A stretch of DNA of 12,349 nucleotides from Acidobacteriota bacterium (GTDB lineage Bacteria; Acidobacteriota; Terriglobia; Terriglobales; Acidobacteriaceae). Within the stretch, counting starts at the first letter, position 1. Each line of letters begins with the position of its first letter. Below, piece after piece: positions 1 to 7,739 of this stretch. Where the stretch lies: the NCBI GenBank assembly GCA_021779695.1, contig JAJYAE010000115.1:1-12349 (forward strand), in the 5' to 3' direction. Below the pieces are notes generated by a model. The model was not told where the DNA came from. It made no database searches and saw nothing but the letters and a program-made list of their open reading frames with translations. A program made the translations under genes and the position numbers.

Positions 1-24
1 TAGAAAGTCAATCCACGCTTTCTA
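1..24 (-). other. 7-bp inverted repeat overlapping the bshB1 stop codon
   Basis: TAGAAAG at 1-7 is perfectly complementary to CTTTCTA at 18-24, with a 10-nt loop. The repeat includes the TAG stop of the deacetylase gene and could form a 3' hairpin. The stem is AT-rich and what follows on the minus strand lies outside the window, so a terminator cannot be claimed. Confidence 0.3.
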
Positions 25-750
25 TATCGACTGAACAGGCAGAAGCGTCAAATCGTCCACCAATCCCACTTCCTTCTGGACAAACGGCTCCCCGTAACGG
101 ACACCCGCCAGCAGTCCATAATGGCGCGCTTCGGCGAATGTGCGCTCGCGAATCTCCGCCTCGGGAACGAAAAGCCCATTGCCGGCAGGCTGCTGCGCGT
201 ACTGCGACGCATAAGCCATCAGCGCGGCATGGCGCTGTTCAATAAATGGAGAAATATCCACGACAAAGCTTGGCCGCACGTCGGCATAGAGGCTGGCGTA
301 AACGATCTTGAAAGGCCGATGCGGTGTCTGCCCCGTATCCACCTTCTGAAGACCTGAGACAAAGCACGCTTCATATCCAAGCGTTGCCGTCATAGCGTGA
401 TCCGGATGCCGTGCCCGCCAATAGGGCAAAATCACAACACGCGGGCGCAGTTCACGAACCACCCGTGCAATCTTGATCCTGTTTTCGAATGTGTTTTCAA
501 CAGCGCCGTCGGGGATATCCAGCGCTTCTCTCCAGCCAACTCCAAGGATACAGGCCGCGTCCGCGGCTTCCTGGGCACGCTCCACCGCGCTACCGCGTGT
601 GCCCGCCTCTCCCTGGGTCAGATCCAGAATTGCCGTCCGCAAGCCACGGGCAGCCATCCGAATCAGCGTGCCGCCACAAGTCTGTTCCACATCGTCACGA
701 TGCGCTGCAATCGCGAGAACATCGATCGGAAGCTGGGTGACACTGTCCAT
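22..750 (-). CDS. bshB1: Bacillithiol biosynthesis deacetylase BshB1 (PIG-L/LmbE family)
   Basis: A 242-residue cytoplasmic PIG-L/LmbE-family enzyme. BshB1 enzymes remove the acetyl group from GlcNAc-malate to give GlcN-malate, the second step of bacillithiol synthesis. The metal-site motif near the N-terminus reads AHRDD (H17, D19, D20; the usual form is AHPDD), and the second motif is RHPDH (H115, D117, H118). Length, the GGTL segment after motif 1 and the C-terminal region fit BshB1 rather than MshB. The ATG at 748-750 has no clear Shine-Dalgarno. It follows the TGA of the upstream lipoprotein gene by only 5 nt, so translation is probably coupled in an operon. The P-to-R change in the first motif is the only oddity. 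No bshA or bshC is in the window, so the bacillithiol assignment rests on family resemblance; another LmbE-type amide hydrolase is the alternative. Confidence 0.83.
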   Translation of the reverse strand: MDSVTQLPIDVLAIAAHRDDVEQTCGGTLIRMAARGLRTAILDLTQGEAGTRGSAVERAQEAADAACILGVGWREALDIPDGAVENTFENRIKIARVVRELRPRVVILPYWRARHPDHAMTATLGYEACFVSGLQKVDTGQTPHRPFKIVYASLYADVRPSFVVDISPFIEQRHAALMAYASQYAQQPAGNGLFVPEAEIRERTFAEARHYGLLAGVRYGEPFVQKEVGLVDDLTLLPVQSI

Positions 751-755
751 CGAGA

Positions 756-2201
756 TCAGTACACGGTGTTGTTGGAGTCTGTGGTGCCATCCATGTACGC
801 AACATCATATGCTGTACCCGTCACAGTTACGTACTGGTTGTTGATGGCAGAGCCGTCCCGCGTGCTGTAGATATACACCTGGCCGCCCTGCGCAACATAC
901 ACCTTGTGCAGCCCTTCCACGTCGGCAATGCCCGTCAGATCGCCAAGATACGGCTCGATCATGGTGACGCTGTTCGTCGATGTATTAAACATCGTCAGGC
1001 AACCGTAGGGCAGGCCTTTAGCGAATCGCTCTCCGTTGTTGCACTTCGTCATGCCGATCCACAGGGTATTGTCGTCTGCCAGCAGCATGCGGCTCACCCC
1101 GCCCGGCAAGCCGTCGCTGATGGGAATCGAGGCGCCTGCCGTGTCATTCAACAGATTCAGAACCGTCAAGTTGCCCGTAAACAGACCATCAGGCTGCACC
1201 TGCTGTCCGACCACATATATGGTCGATCCCGTCACGAGGGCATTGCTCGCGCCTCCGATGATGGGAATAAAAGACAGCTTACCCGTCTTCGGCAAAGTTC
1301 CGGATTGTTGCCCCACTTGGAAGATCAGCGGACTGGCAGAAAGCGGAGTAACCGAAGATGCAGATCCCCCACATTCAGGACCGCAATTCAAAACGTACGC
1401 GGTTCCGCCGTCCGGGGAAAAAACTGCCTTGACCGGCCGATCGAACGAAAGGGGTGCACCATAGTAGTTGCCCGTTGGATCCACATTGTCGGGACTCTGA
1501 GCCTGAAGCAAACACCAGAGAGGCGCATTCTGCGGCTCACAATCCACGGCAGCCTTGGGCCAGTTCGCTGGTCCGCCAGCATAGGTGATTGTCTGGGAAG
1601 CGGTCAGTTGCCGCACGTAGTACAGGTAGTTTGAGTTCTGGACGAACGCGAGTGCAATCGTTCCTCCCGGATTCACACTCACGCGATAAACGCCAGGAAG
1701 ACTCAGGTTTGCAGCCTGATTGGTTAGCCGATCTACCGCCGTCACTACATGTGCTTGTTGACTCGCTGCAAAGACGTAATCCTGACTGCGCGTGGCAAAG
1801 ACACTCGCTGATGATCCCGTTAGCCCGGGAACTGACCCGTTCGTGTTTTCCTTGCCGTAGTCGACATAAGTCAGACTTCCGTCCCCGGAGCCATACACAG
1901 CGCCCCTCTGCTCTTCGGGCATGTTCTGGATGCTGATCGGCAGAGCACCCGAGTAGCCGCTAATCGAATATGTCTTATTGATATTGTCGTACGCGTAACG
2001 GATGTCATAGTACGAGTCGACAAATTCCAGAGCGCCCCGCGCAAATGAACTGGGGTTCTGGACGGCAATCAACACCCGATGGAGCAGGCCGCTCGGTGGC
2101 AAATTGCGGCCCGCGAAGTAAGTTGTGGTGCCGCACCCTGCCAGAACAACGGCCACAGTCAAAGAGCCTGCGGCGCTCAACCATAAACTTCTCTTCTTCA
2201 A
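756..2201 (-). CDS. Exported lipoprotein, probable beta-propeller-like repeat protein
   Basis: A 481-residue protein of unknown function. The N-terminus MKKRSLWLS, a hydrophobic stretch and a lipobox LAGC (residues 20-23, lipidated C23) show a lipoprotein signal peptide. The rest is rich in Gly, Ser, Thr, Asn and Tyr, with repeated short beta-strand-like units such as SPDGGTAYVLNC and DNTLWIG, and blocks that look like VVTAVDRLTN and LTVLNLLND. This suggests a YVTN/lactonase-like or WD40-like beta-propeller, but I cannot count blades reliably. Cysteines at CEPQ, CLLQ, CGPECGG and KCNNG could form disulfides outside the cytoplasm. Translation appears to start at TTG (2199-2201), 8 nt after a GAGGT ribosome-binding site; no in-frame ATG fits the signal peptide. 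It ends 5 nt before bshB1 and probably shares its transcript. A functional link to bacillithiol is not evident. Confidence 0.8.
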   Translation of the reverse strand: MKKRSLWLSAAGSLTVAVVLAGCGTTTYFAGRNLPPSGLLHRVLIAVQNPSSFARGALEFVDSYYDIRYAYDNINKTYSISGYSGALPISIQNMPEEQRGAVYGSGDGSLTYVDYGKENTNGSVPGLTGSSASVFATRSQDYVFAASQQAHVVTAVDRLTNQAANLSLPGVYRVSVNPGGTIALAFVQNSNYLYYVRQLTASQTITYAGGPANWPKAAVDCEPQNAPLWCLLQAQSPDNVDPTGNYYGAPLSFDRPVKAVFSPDGGTAYVLNCGPECGGSASSVTPLSASPLIFQVGQQSGTLPKTGKLSFIPIIGGASNALVTGSTIYVVGQQVQPDGLFTGNLTVLNLLNDTAGASIPISDGLPGGVSRMLLADDNTLWIGMTKCNNGERFAKGLPYGCLTMFNTSTNSVTMIEPYLGDLTGIADVEGLHKVYVAQGGQVYIYSTRDGSAINNQYVTVTGTAYDVAYMDGTTDSNNTVY

Positions 2202-2287
2202 AATCCCTTACCTCGACAGGGCGCACTCAACGTTCCAGCGCCTTTAGGTGAACACCCGAACTCGCGATTGCAGCCTTCTTGAGACAG

Positions 2288-2302
2288 GTACGGTGCCCGT
2301 AC
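2288..2302. repeat. Perfect inverted repeat GTACGG-TGC-CCGTAC
   Basis: Six-base arms around a 3-nt centre, nested inside a second inverted repeat (GCAGCC 2270-2275, GGCTGC 2313-2318). It lies about 87 bp upstream of the lipoprotein start and about 37 bp upstream of a candidate plus-strand -10 box. That position suits an operator for either promoter. No known regulator site is recognised in it. Confidence 0.45.
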
Positions 2303-2338
2303 GCATCGCGATGGCTGCATTCATTTAGACTCTCGAAG

Positions 2339-2344
2339 TATAAC
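2339..2344 (+). promoter_or_regulatory. Candidate -10 box TATAAC
   Basis: TATAAC matches five of six positions of the sigma-70 -10 consensus and sits 165 nt upstream of the methyltransferase/reductase start. The -35 at the right distance (TGCATT around 2316-2321) is poor. If correct, the transcript has a leader of roughly 160 nt. Confidence 0.3.
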
Positions 2345-2361
2345 AAAGCTACCTGCTTTCC

Positions 2362-2456
2362 CGGCGCCCCCCTCCCTCACGGCGAGTTGGGAAAAATGTC
2401 CGCCTCGAGGGCCGGACTTGAGGCCTGGTTCGTCTTCTGCTCTGCACCGGGCGCCG
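2362..2456 (+). other. Possible structured mRNA leader before the methyltransferase/reductase gene
   Basis: CGGCGCCC (2362-2369) is fully complementary to GGGCGCCG (2449-2456), so it could close a domain of about 95 nt. Inside it, GTCCG (2398-2402) pairs with CGGAC (2413-2417). An alternative stem GCCTC (2402-2406)/GAGGC (2420-2424) would compete with that pairing. Mutually exclusive stems are typical of regulatory leaders. However, the arms contain the self-complementary GGCGCC and the region is GC-rich, so chance is possible. The leader fits no riboswitch class I know. Confidence 0.3.
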
Positions 2457-2509
2457 CGTTGATCCATGCTCCCTAGCTGACCGCACAACCTCTTCGTCGA
2501 TGCGATAGC

Positions 2510-4393
2510 ATGTCAACAATGCCGCATTTCAGTGACATCCTCGCAAGCCAACCCCTGCTCGCCGACGGCGCAATGGGAACGGTGCTGTACTCCCGCGGCA
2601 TCTTTATCCATCGCTGCTACGACGAGCTGAATCTCTCCGATCCAGCCCTGATCATGGCCGTCCATGAGGAATATCTGCAGGCCGGCGCGCAAATCCTGGA
2701 GTCGAATACCTTCGGCGCCAACCGATTGCGATTGTCGCGACATGGACTGGGAGGCAAGGTAACCGATATCAATGCCGCCGGAGTGCGCATTGCGCGCGAG
2801 GCAGCCACTCATCTGAGGCCAAGGCTGACTGGCGATATCTGGGTCGCGGGGGCCGTCGGGCCCCTCGGCGTTCGATTGGAGCCACTCGGCAAGACCGGCC
2901 TGGACGAAGCCCGCGCCGCCTTTGCCGAGCAAATGCGAGCCTTGTCTGGGGCCGGGGCCGATTTTCTGATTGTTGAGACGATGCCCGCCCTTAACGAGGC
3001 ACGCGAAGCTCTGCTCGCTGCGCAAGAGACTGCGCCTCATCTGCCTGTCCTGGTCATGGTCACCGTGGACGATGAGAGCAATTGTCTGGATGGATCTTCA
3101 CCGCAACATGCCGCGGCAATGTTGACGGAATGGGGCGCGGGGGCAATCGGAGTCAATTGCTCGACCGGGCCATCCGCGGTCCTTACCGCCGTGGAAGCCA
3201 TGCGCGGTGCCACACCGCTGCCTATCGCTGCCATGCCCAACGCCGGCCTGCCGCGGGAGGTCGACGGACGAAACATCTATTTCTGCTCGCCTGAGTACAT
3301 GGCTAGCTTCGCACGCAAAGCCATTGCCGCCGGCGTACAGATCGTTGGCGGATGCTGTGGCACCACGCCCAACCACATTCGAGCAATGCGTACCGCGATG
3401 CGCGCCATCGAGGGTCAGGCACACGTTGTTGAGGGCAGCGTCAATGCAGAGCCCAATAAGGAAACTCCGCCTGTGTCGCTCGGACAGCGCTCCCGCCTTG
3501 GTTCCTTGATTGAGCAAGGCAACTTCGTCACGCTGGTTGAGATTGTCCCTCCCAAAGGCATCGACTGCCACCGCGAAATCGAAGGCGCCCAGTTGCTCGC
3601 ACAGTTGGGCGTCCATGCGGTCAACGTACCTGACTCTCCGCGCGCTTCCGCGCGCATGAGCGCACAAAGCCTATGCATCCAGATTCAGCAGAATACCGGC
3701 ATCGAAACCGTGTTGCATTACACGTGCCGAGACCGCAACGTCTTATCCATCCAGTCGGATCTGCTTGGAGCGTCCTCGATTGGCCTGCGCAATATTCTTT
3801 GCCTGACCGGCGATCCGCCCAAGCTTGGTAATTATCCGGATGCAACGGCTGTCTTCGACGTCGATTCCATCGGCTTGGTCAACCTCACGCGCCAATTGAA
3901 CCATGGGCTCGATATCGGCTCGAACGCAATCGGCGCATCCACAAACTTCACGATCGGCGTCTCAGCGAATCCAGGCGCCCCTGACATGGAACATGAGTTG
4001 CGCCGCTTTGCATTCAAGGTCGAAGCCGGCGCCGAGTATGCAATCACGCAACCGGTCTTCGACCTCCGTCTGCTCGAGCAGTTCTTGAAGCGCATCGAGC
4101 AACATCGCATTCCGGTGATTGCGGGCATCTGGCCCCTCACGAGTTTGCGGAACGCGGAATTTATGAAGAATGATCTGCGCGTCTCCATGCCGGAGGAGAT
4201 TATGCTCCGCATGGCCCTTGCCGAAACACCGGAAGCCGCCCAAAGAGAAGGCATTCAGATTGCCCACGAAATGCTTCAATCCGTGCGTCCCCTCGTACAG
4301 GGCGTGCAGATCACCGCTCCGTTTGGGCGCTATGCCGTCGCCGCTGAAGTGATTGCCAGCGTGCTGCCTTCCACCCAAAAGGCAAAGGAGTAA
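2510..4393 (+). CDS. Bifunctional homocysteine S-methyltransferase / methylenetetrahydrofolate reductase (YitJ-type fusion)
   Basis: A 627-residue two-domain cytoplasmic enzyme. Residues 10-300 form a homocysteine S-methyltransferase barrel: LADGAMGT at 17-24, NTFGANR at 66-72, and the zinc cysteines C217 (GVNCSTG) and C282/C283 (GGCCGTT). Residues about 330-615 form a methylenetetrahydrofolate reductase: E344 in VEIVPPKG, TCRDRN at 405-410, LTGDPP at 432-437, QPVFD at 514-518 and GIWPL at 539-543. The order and length match Bacillus YitJ (about 610 residues). The reductase half would make 5-methyltetrahydrofolate, and the methyltransferase half would transfer a methyl group to homocysteine to form methionine. 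There is no cobalamin-binding domain, so the methyl donor is uncertain. Neither ATG at 2510 nor ATG at 2519 has a Shine-Dalgarno; 2510 is kept as the first. xseB follows 5 nt after the stop. Confidence 0.92.
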   Translation: MSTMPHFSDILASQPLLADGAMGTVLYSRGIFIHRCYDELNLSDPALIMAVHEEYLQAGAQILESNTFGANRLRLSRHGLGGKVTDINAAGVRIAREAATHLRPRLTGDIWVAGAVGPLGVRLEPLGKTGLDEARAAFAEQMRALSGAGADFLIVETMPALNEAREALLAAQETAPHLPVLVMVTVDDESNCLDGSSPQHAAAMLTEWGAGAIGVNCSTGPSAVLTAVEAMRGATPLPIAAMPNAGLPREVDGRNIYFCSPEYMASFARKAIAAGVQIVGGCCGTTPNHIRAMRTAMRAIEGQAHVVEGSVNAEPNKETPPVSLGQRSRLGSLIEQGNFVTLVEIVPPKGIDCHREIEGAQLLAQLGVHAVNVPDSPRASARMSAQSLCIQIQQNTGIETVLHYTCRDRNVLSIQSDLLGASSIGLRNILCLTGDPPKLGNYPDATAVFDVDSIGLVNLTRQLNHGLDIGSNAIGASTNFTIGVSANPGAPDMEHELRRFAFKVEAGAEYAITQPVFDLRLLEQFLKRIEQHRIPVIAGIWPLTSLRNAEFMKNDLRVSMPEEIMLRMALAETPEAAQREGIQIAHEMLQSVRPLVQGVQITAPFGRYAVAAEVIASVLPSTQKAKE

Positions 4394-4398
4394 GGCCC

Positions 4399-4620
4399 AT
4401 GCCTACTTTTGAAGAATCACTCAAGAAGCTTGAAATCATTGTTGAACAAATGGAAAAGGGCGAGCTGGGACTTGAGGAGTCCCTCAAACTCTTTGAGGAG
4501 GGTGTCAACCTGTCGACCGCCTGCAAGAAAGAACTGGACGAAGCGGAAGGAAAGGTCCAGATCCTCATCAAGCAACGCGACGGATCACTGTCGGCGGAGC
4601 CATTTCCGCTGGAAGATTAG
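4399..4620 (+). CDS. xseB: Exodeoxyribonuclease VII small subunit
   Basis: A 73-residue protein with the typical XseB pattern: FEESLKKLEIIVEQMEKGEL at the N-terminus, then an LEESLKLFEEG helix and a C-terminal CKKELDEAEGKVQIL helix. The family forms a helical hairpin. Several copies bind the large subunit XseA, and the complex degrades single-stranded DNA to oligonucleotides. AGGAG (4386-4390) lies 8 nt before the ATG and overlaps the end of the methyltransferase/reductase gene, whose stop is 5 nt upstream. The two genes are therefore very likely one operon. No xseA is adjacent, which is less common; the large subunit must be encoded elsewhere if the enzyme is functional. Confidence 0.93.
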   Translation: MPTFEESLKKLEIIVEQMEKGELGLEESLKLFEEGVNLSTACKKELDEAEGKVQILIKQRDGSLSAEPFPLED

Positions 4621-4675
4621 GTCCACCCCAGTTCTCGATTTCCACACACTTCGCCCGTTGAGGCGCAGGTACCCC

Positions 4676-4694
4676 GCAGCAAAACCGATGCTGC
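4676..4694. other. Weak hairpin in the convergent xseB/reductase gap
   Basis: GCAGCA (4676-4681) pairs with TGCTGC (4689-4694) around a 7-nt loop, between the 3' ends of two convergent genes. There is no T-run on either strand, so it is at best a weak bidirectional terminator. Confidence 0.2.
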
Positions 4695-4702
4695 AGCTCA
4701 TC

Positions 4703-5716
4703 CTATCCCAGCATCTGTGGCCGATGCGCCGTTCCATCAAAGTGCGGAGTCGTCTTGTACAACTCAAACTTGCCTTGCCGGGCAGACGCCTCAGTACGCG
4801 CCAACAGGTCTGCCACCTGCCTCGCGTCCATCGGACGGAAGCTCTGGACCGCTTCGATCGCCTGATCCAGAATGGCCGGGCTGTCAATGCCGGTAATCTG
4901 CGTTGCAACCGGCAAATTCAGGCAATAATGCAGACACTCAATCGGCTTCACGGTTTTGCTGTCCAGGATGTAGTGATCGCCGAATGCCTTCATGCCCAGA
5001 GGAGCAATCTCCTCGCGCACCAGCACCGGCAGCACGTCCTTCCCAAAGCTGCGGAAGTGCGCGTCCATCACGTTTAGGGGCATCTGCACCGCATCAAAGT
5101 GGAAATTCCTCTGCCGCGCCTCATCCAGCATGCGCAGATGCACATACGGATCCTTATGTCCCGTGAAGCCGATAAAGCGGACCTTGCCCGTCTTCTGCGC
5201 CTCCAGCATCGCCTCCATCGCGCCGCCTTCGGCAAAGATGCGGTCCGGATCCTCCAGACGAATCACCTCGTGAAACTGCATCAGATCCACATGGTCTGTT
5301 TGCAGTCGTTGCAGCGATTCATTGATCTGCTGGGCAGCCGCGGCCTTGGTTCGGCCATCGATCTTTGTCATCAAAAAAACCTTGTTTCGGTAGCCGCCCG
5401 CCAGAGCCTTGCCCATGCGGATCTCGCTCACGCCGTCGTTATAGTCCCAGCAGTTATCCATGAACGTAATGCCGCGGTCCACCGCCTGCCGGATCAGTTG
5501 AATCGCTTCCTGCTCGCTCAGCGACGGCTTGCCAATGTGGTAGCCGCCCAGGCCAATCGCCGAGACGCGCTCACCGGTCCGGCCGAGCGCGCGATACATC
5601 ATCCCCGACGTGTCCGTACTTTCGCCCGCTGCCTCGACGCTCTCCATCAAAAACTGTGCCGCAGCCGCTGCACCCACCGCGCCTGTCGCCGACTTCAAAA
5701 AATCACGCCTGTCCAT
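4703..5716 (-). CDS. Tat-exported aldo/keto reductase
   Basis: A 337-residue NAD(P)H-dependent aldo/keto reductase-family oxidoreductase; the substrate is unknown. The start is taken at ATG 5714-5716, which puts the twin-arginine motif RRDFLK at residues 3-8. An Ala/Gly-rich hydrophobic stretch (10-24) and a possible cleavage site near VEA-AG (27-31) follow. A longer reading from TTG 5749 adds 11 residues without a ribosome-binding site. The catalytic tetrad is present: D87 and Y92 (FMDNCWDYNDG), K118 (MTKIDGR) and H149 (MQFHEV), so it is probably active. A Tat signal implies folding with cofactor before export to the periplasm or membrane. It begins 63 nt after the lpxD stop on the same strand and may be the last gene of that operon. 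Upstream purine-rich AGGGGAG lies further than usual from the ATG. Confidence 0.88.
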   Translation of the reverse strand: MDRRDFLKSATGAVGAAAAAQFLMESVEAAGESTDTSGMMYRALGRTGERVSAIGLGGYHIGKPSLSEQEAIQLIRQAVDRGITFMDNCWDYNDGVSEIRMGKALAGGYRNKVFLMTKIDGRTKAAAAQQINESLQRLQTDHVDLMQFHEVIRLEDPDRIFAEGGAMEAMLEAQKTGKVRFIGFTGHKDPYVHLRMLDEARQRNFHFDAVQMPLNVMDAHFRSFGKDVLPVLVREEIAPLGMKAFGDHYILDSKTVKPIECLHYCLNLPVATQITGIDSPAILDQAIEAVQSFRPMDARQVADLLARTEASARQGKFELYKTTPHFDGTAHRPQMLG

Positions 5717-5779
5717 AGTGCCACCCACTCCCCTCAAATCCAATTTCAAAAGCCGCCTGCCACAGTCCCCAGGCGTTGC

Positions 5780-6826
5780 TTATGATTCCTTGTCCGCGGC
5801 ATTCTTCCCGCGTGGTCGGCGTTCCCGCTCCTTCGCCAGCCGCGCCACCACGGCCTGCTCCCGCAGCACCTGCTTCAGGGGCCGCGCGGGCGTGCCAAAA
5901 AACACAGTTCCCGGCTTGTGCCCTTCGTTCGTCAGCGTCTTGCCGTTGAAAACGCCTGCCTGTCCGCCCAGGATCACACCCGGCCCGACGTATACGTGAT
6001 CGCCAATTCCCACCTGCCCTGCAATCACCGCGCCGTTGCCCACAGTGCTTGATCCTGAAATCCCCGTCAATGCCACCAGAATCACATCCTCGCCGATATC
6101 GCAGTTGTGCCCCACGTGCACGAGGTTGTCAATCTTCGTCCCACGCCGAATCCGTGTCTCCTTCAATGCGCCGCGGTCCACCGTCGAGTTGGCGCCAATC
6201 TCCACTTCGTCTTCAATCACCAGCGTTCCCTGCTGCGGAAACTGCGTGTATGCTCCCGTCGCGCTATCGCGCACATAGCCAAAGCCGTCCGCGCCCAGCA
6301 CCGCCCCCGCATGGATCACCACGCGCTCCCCCAGCGTCACGCCCGGATACAGCACGGCCCTGGGATAAATGTGGCAATCCGCGCCGACCGTCACCCCCTG
6401 TCCAATCACTGCGCCCGCTTCTATCTGCGTTCGCGCGCCAATCTTCGCGGCTGCCTCGATCACCGCTCCCGCCGCAATCGAAACCTCCGGTCCAAGCTCC
6501 ACATCGTCGGCAACCGTCGCCGCACGATGCACCCCGCGCCCAGCATTCGCCTTGCGCAGGAGCTGCGCCGCCTGCGCAAACCACAGCCGAGGCTGGCGCG
6601 CCACCACCACACACTTCCCTGCCAACGCTCCTGCAGCCAGATGCTCGTGCAGCACCACCGCGTCTGCGCCGCTTGCCAGAGCCTCCGCCGCCGCAGCCGC
6701 CGTCTCCGCAAAGACCAAGTCTGCCGCGCCCGCACCCGCCGCCGAAGCCACGCCCTCCACACCAAGCTCCGCATCGCCTTGCGCTACTCTGCCGCCGAGC
6801 TTCGCCACCAACTCCCGCACCTTCAT
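5780..6826 (-). CDS. lpxD: UDP-3-O-(3-hydroxyacyl)glucosamine N-acyltransferase LpxD
   Basis: A 348-residue enzyme of lipid A synthesis. LpxD adds the second 3-hydroxyacyl chain to UDP-3-O-acyl-glucosamine in the cytoplasm. The N-terminal uridine-binding domain covers about residues 1-100. A left-handed beta-helix of hexapeptide repeats runs from about 105 to 290 (for example [20 protein letters not shown]), with [10 protein letters not shown] at 178-187, and a helical tail ends in [13 protein letters not shown]240 in VHVGHN matches the catalytic histidine of the family. The start is ATG 6824-6826, with GGAG 8 nt upstream. An upstream extension to 7012 would overlap the acyltransferase gene and has no homologous look. 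It starts 13 nt after the acyltransferase stop. fabZ and lpxA, the frequent neighbours in Proteobacteria, are not in the window. Confidence 0.95.
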   Translation of the reverse strand: MKVRELVAKLGGRVAQGDAELGVEGVASAAGAGAADLVFAETAAAAAEALASGADAVVLHEHLAAGALAGKCVVVARQPRLWFAQAAQLLRKANAGRGVHRAATVADDVELGPEVSIAAGAVIEAAAKIGARTQIEAGAVIGQGVTVGADCHIYPRAVLYPGVTLGERVVIHAGAVLGADGFGYVRDSATGAYTQFPQQGTLVIEDEVEIGANSTVDRGALKETRIRRGTKIDNLVHVGHNCDIGEDVILVALTGISGSSTVGNGAVIAGQVGIGDHVYVGPGVILGGQAGVFNGKTLTNEGHKPGTVFFGTPARPLKQVLREQAVVARLAKERERRPRGKNAADKES

Positions 6827-6839
6827 GCCCGCCGCTCCG

Positions 6840-7739
6840 TCAATAAAGTCCCGCCTCGCCGGCAGGCCGCGTCTTCCAGCGCCTATGAATCCAAAGCCAC
6901 TGGTCAGGATAGCGCCGGATCCATGCTTCTGTGACCGCCGCGCACTGCTGCGTCGCCGCCAAAACGTCTGCCTCGTGGTCGCCCGTCCGGGCCAGCTCCA
7001 GTTCCTCGCCAAAGTGCAGCACGTAGCAGCCTTCCTTCGGTTCCCACAGCATGAAGCCCGGAAGCACCGCCGCGCCCGTCTTCAGCGCCACCCGCGCCAG
7101 CCCGGACGCCGTGCATGCCTGCAGCCCAAAGAACTCCACAAACACCCCTTGCGGCGGCGTCATGTTTGTGTCCATCAGGATCCCAACGGTCTCGCCTTCA
7201 TGCATCGCCTTCAGCAGCCCGCGTGCAAAATCGTCCTTATGCAACACCCGGTTCCCATGCATGCAGCGGATTCCGTTCACAAATCCGTCCAGCAGCCGGT
7301 TGTCGAGCCGGCGAATCACCATCCCCATCGGATAACCCATCAGCGAGTGATAAAAGCTCGAAAGCTCCCACGCGCCAAGATGCCCCGTAAGGACCAGCAC
7401 GCCCTTGCCGCGCACTCGCGCGTCAAGATAGTGCTCCAGTCCCTCCGTGCGCAGCCACGTCCGCGTGCTCGACGCCGTATACCGCTCCATCCGGCAAAAC
7501 TCCACCAGCTGCCAGCCCAGATGCCGATACACCCCGCGCAGCGTCGCTTCGCGCCAGCGTTCGCTCCGCTCCGGGTACGCCATCGCCAGGTTCCGTCGCC
7601 CCACCCGCCGCAACCGTCCCAGCAGGTGATAGACCGCCCAGGCCAGTACCCCTGCCATCGCGCGCGCCATCCCGCGCGGCATGCGCCCCAGAGCGCGCGC
7701 CGCCGCCACCACCAGCCCGTACTCAACACTCTCCCGCAT
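6840..7739 (-). CDS. Lipid A biosynthesis (LpxL/HtrB-type) acyltransferase
   Basis: A 299-residue member of the lauroyl/myristoyl lysophospholipid acyltransferase family. In lipid A synthesis these inner-membrane enzymes add secondary acyl chains to Kdo-lipid IVA. The HxxxxE catalytic motif is present as TGHLGAWE (H120, E125). The family C-terminal signature [20 protein letters not shown] is intact, and the N-terminus has a hydrophobic anchor (about residues 24-40, [17 protein letters not shown]). The nearby RNLAMAYPE matches the family's conserved start of the soluble domain. ATG 7737-7739 is the only good start, with a weak AGAG just upstream. It is followed 13 nt later by lpxD, so the two probably form a lipid A operon. 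The exact acyl chain and acceptor cannot be told, so no lpxL/lpxM symbol is given. Confidence 0.88.
   Translation of the reverse strand: MRESVEYGLVVAAARALGRMPRGMARAMAGVLAWAVYHLLGRLRRVGRRNLAMAYPERSERWREATLRGVYRHLGWQLVEFCRMERYTASSTRTWLRTEGLEHYLDARVRGKGVLVLTGHLGAWELSSFYHSLMGYPMGMVIRRLDNRLLDGFVNGIRCMHGNRVLHKDDFARGLLKAMHEGETVGILMDTNMTPPQGVFVEFFGLQACTASGLARVALKTGAAVLPGFMLWEPKEGCYVLHFGEELELARTGDHEADVLAATQQCAAVTEAWIRRYPDQWLWIHRRWKTRPAGEAGLY

Larger units (their letters stand above)
2202..2509. promoter_or_regulatory. Divergent intergenic region with inverted repeats
   Basis: No gene is seen in these 308 bp between the TTG-started lipoprotein gene (-) and the methyltransferase/reductase gene (+). The region must hold both promoters. 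It contains the perfect hairpin GTACGG-TGC-CCGTAC (2288-2302), an outer pair GCAGCC (2270-2275)/GGCTGC (2313-2318), and TCGCGAT twice (2262-2268 and 2306-2312). A candidate -10 for the plus strand and a possibly structured leader follow downstream. No SAM-I, SAH or cobalamin riboswitch core was recognised. Confidence 0.6.

Noticed and set aside
906..1634. Plus-strand open frame of 242 codons
   Set aside because: It is antisense to the lipoprotein gene, which has a signal peptide and lipobox. The product is Arg/His-rich with no family resemblance.
2345..2509. SAM-I, SAH or cobalamin riboswitch before the methyltransferase/reductase
   Set aside because: None of the conserved cores I know is present. 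Only generic stems are visible.
6827..7012. N-terminal extension of LpxD to 7012
   Set aside because: It would overlap the acyltransferase's conserved C-terminus and has no LpxD-like residues. ATG 6826 has a ribosome-binding site.
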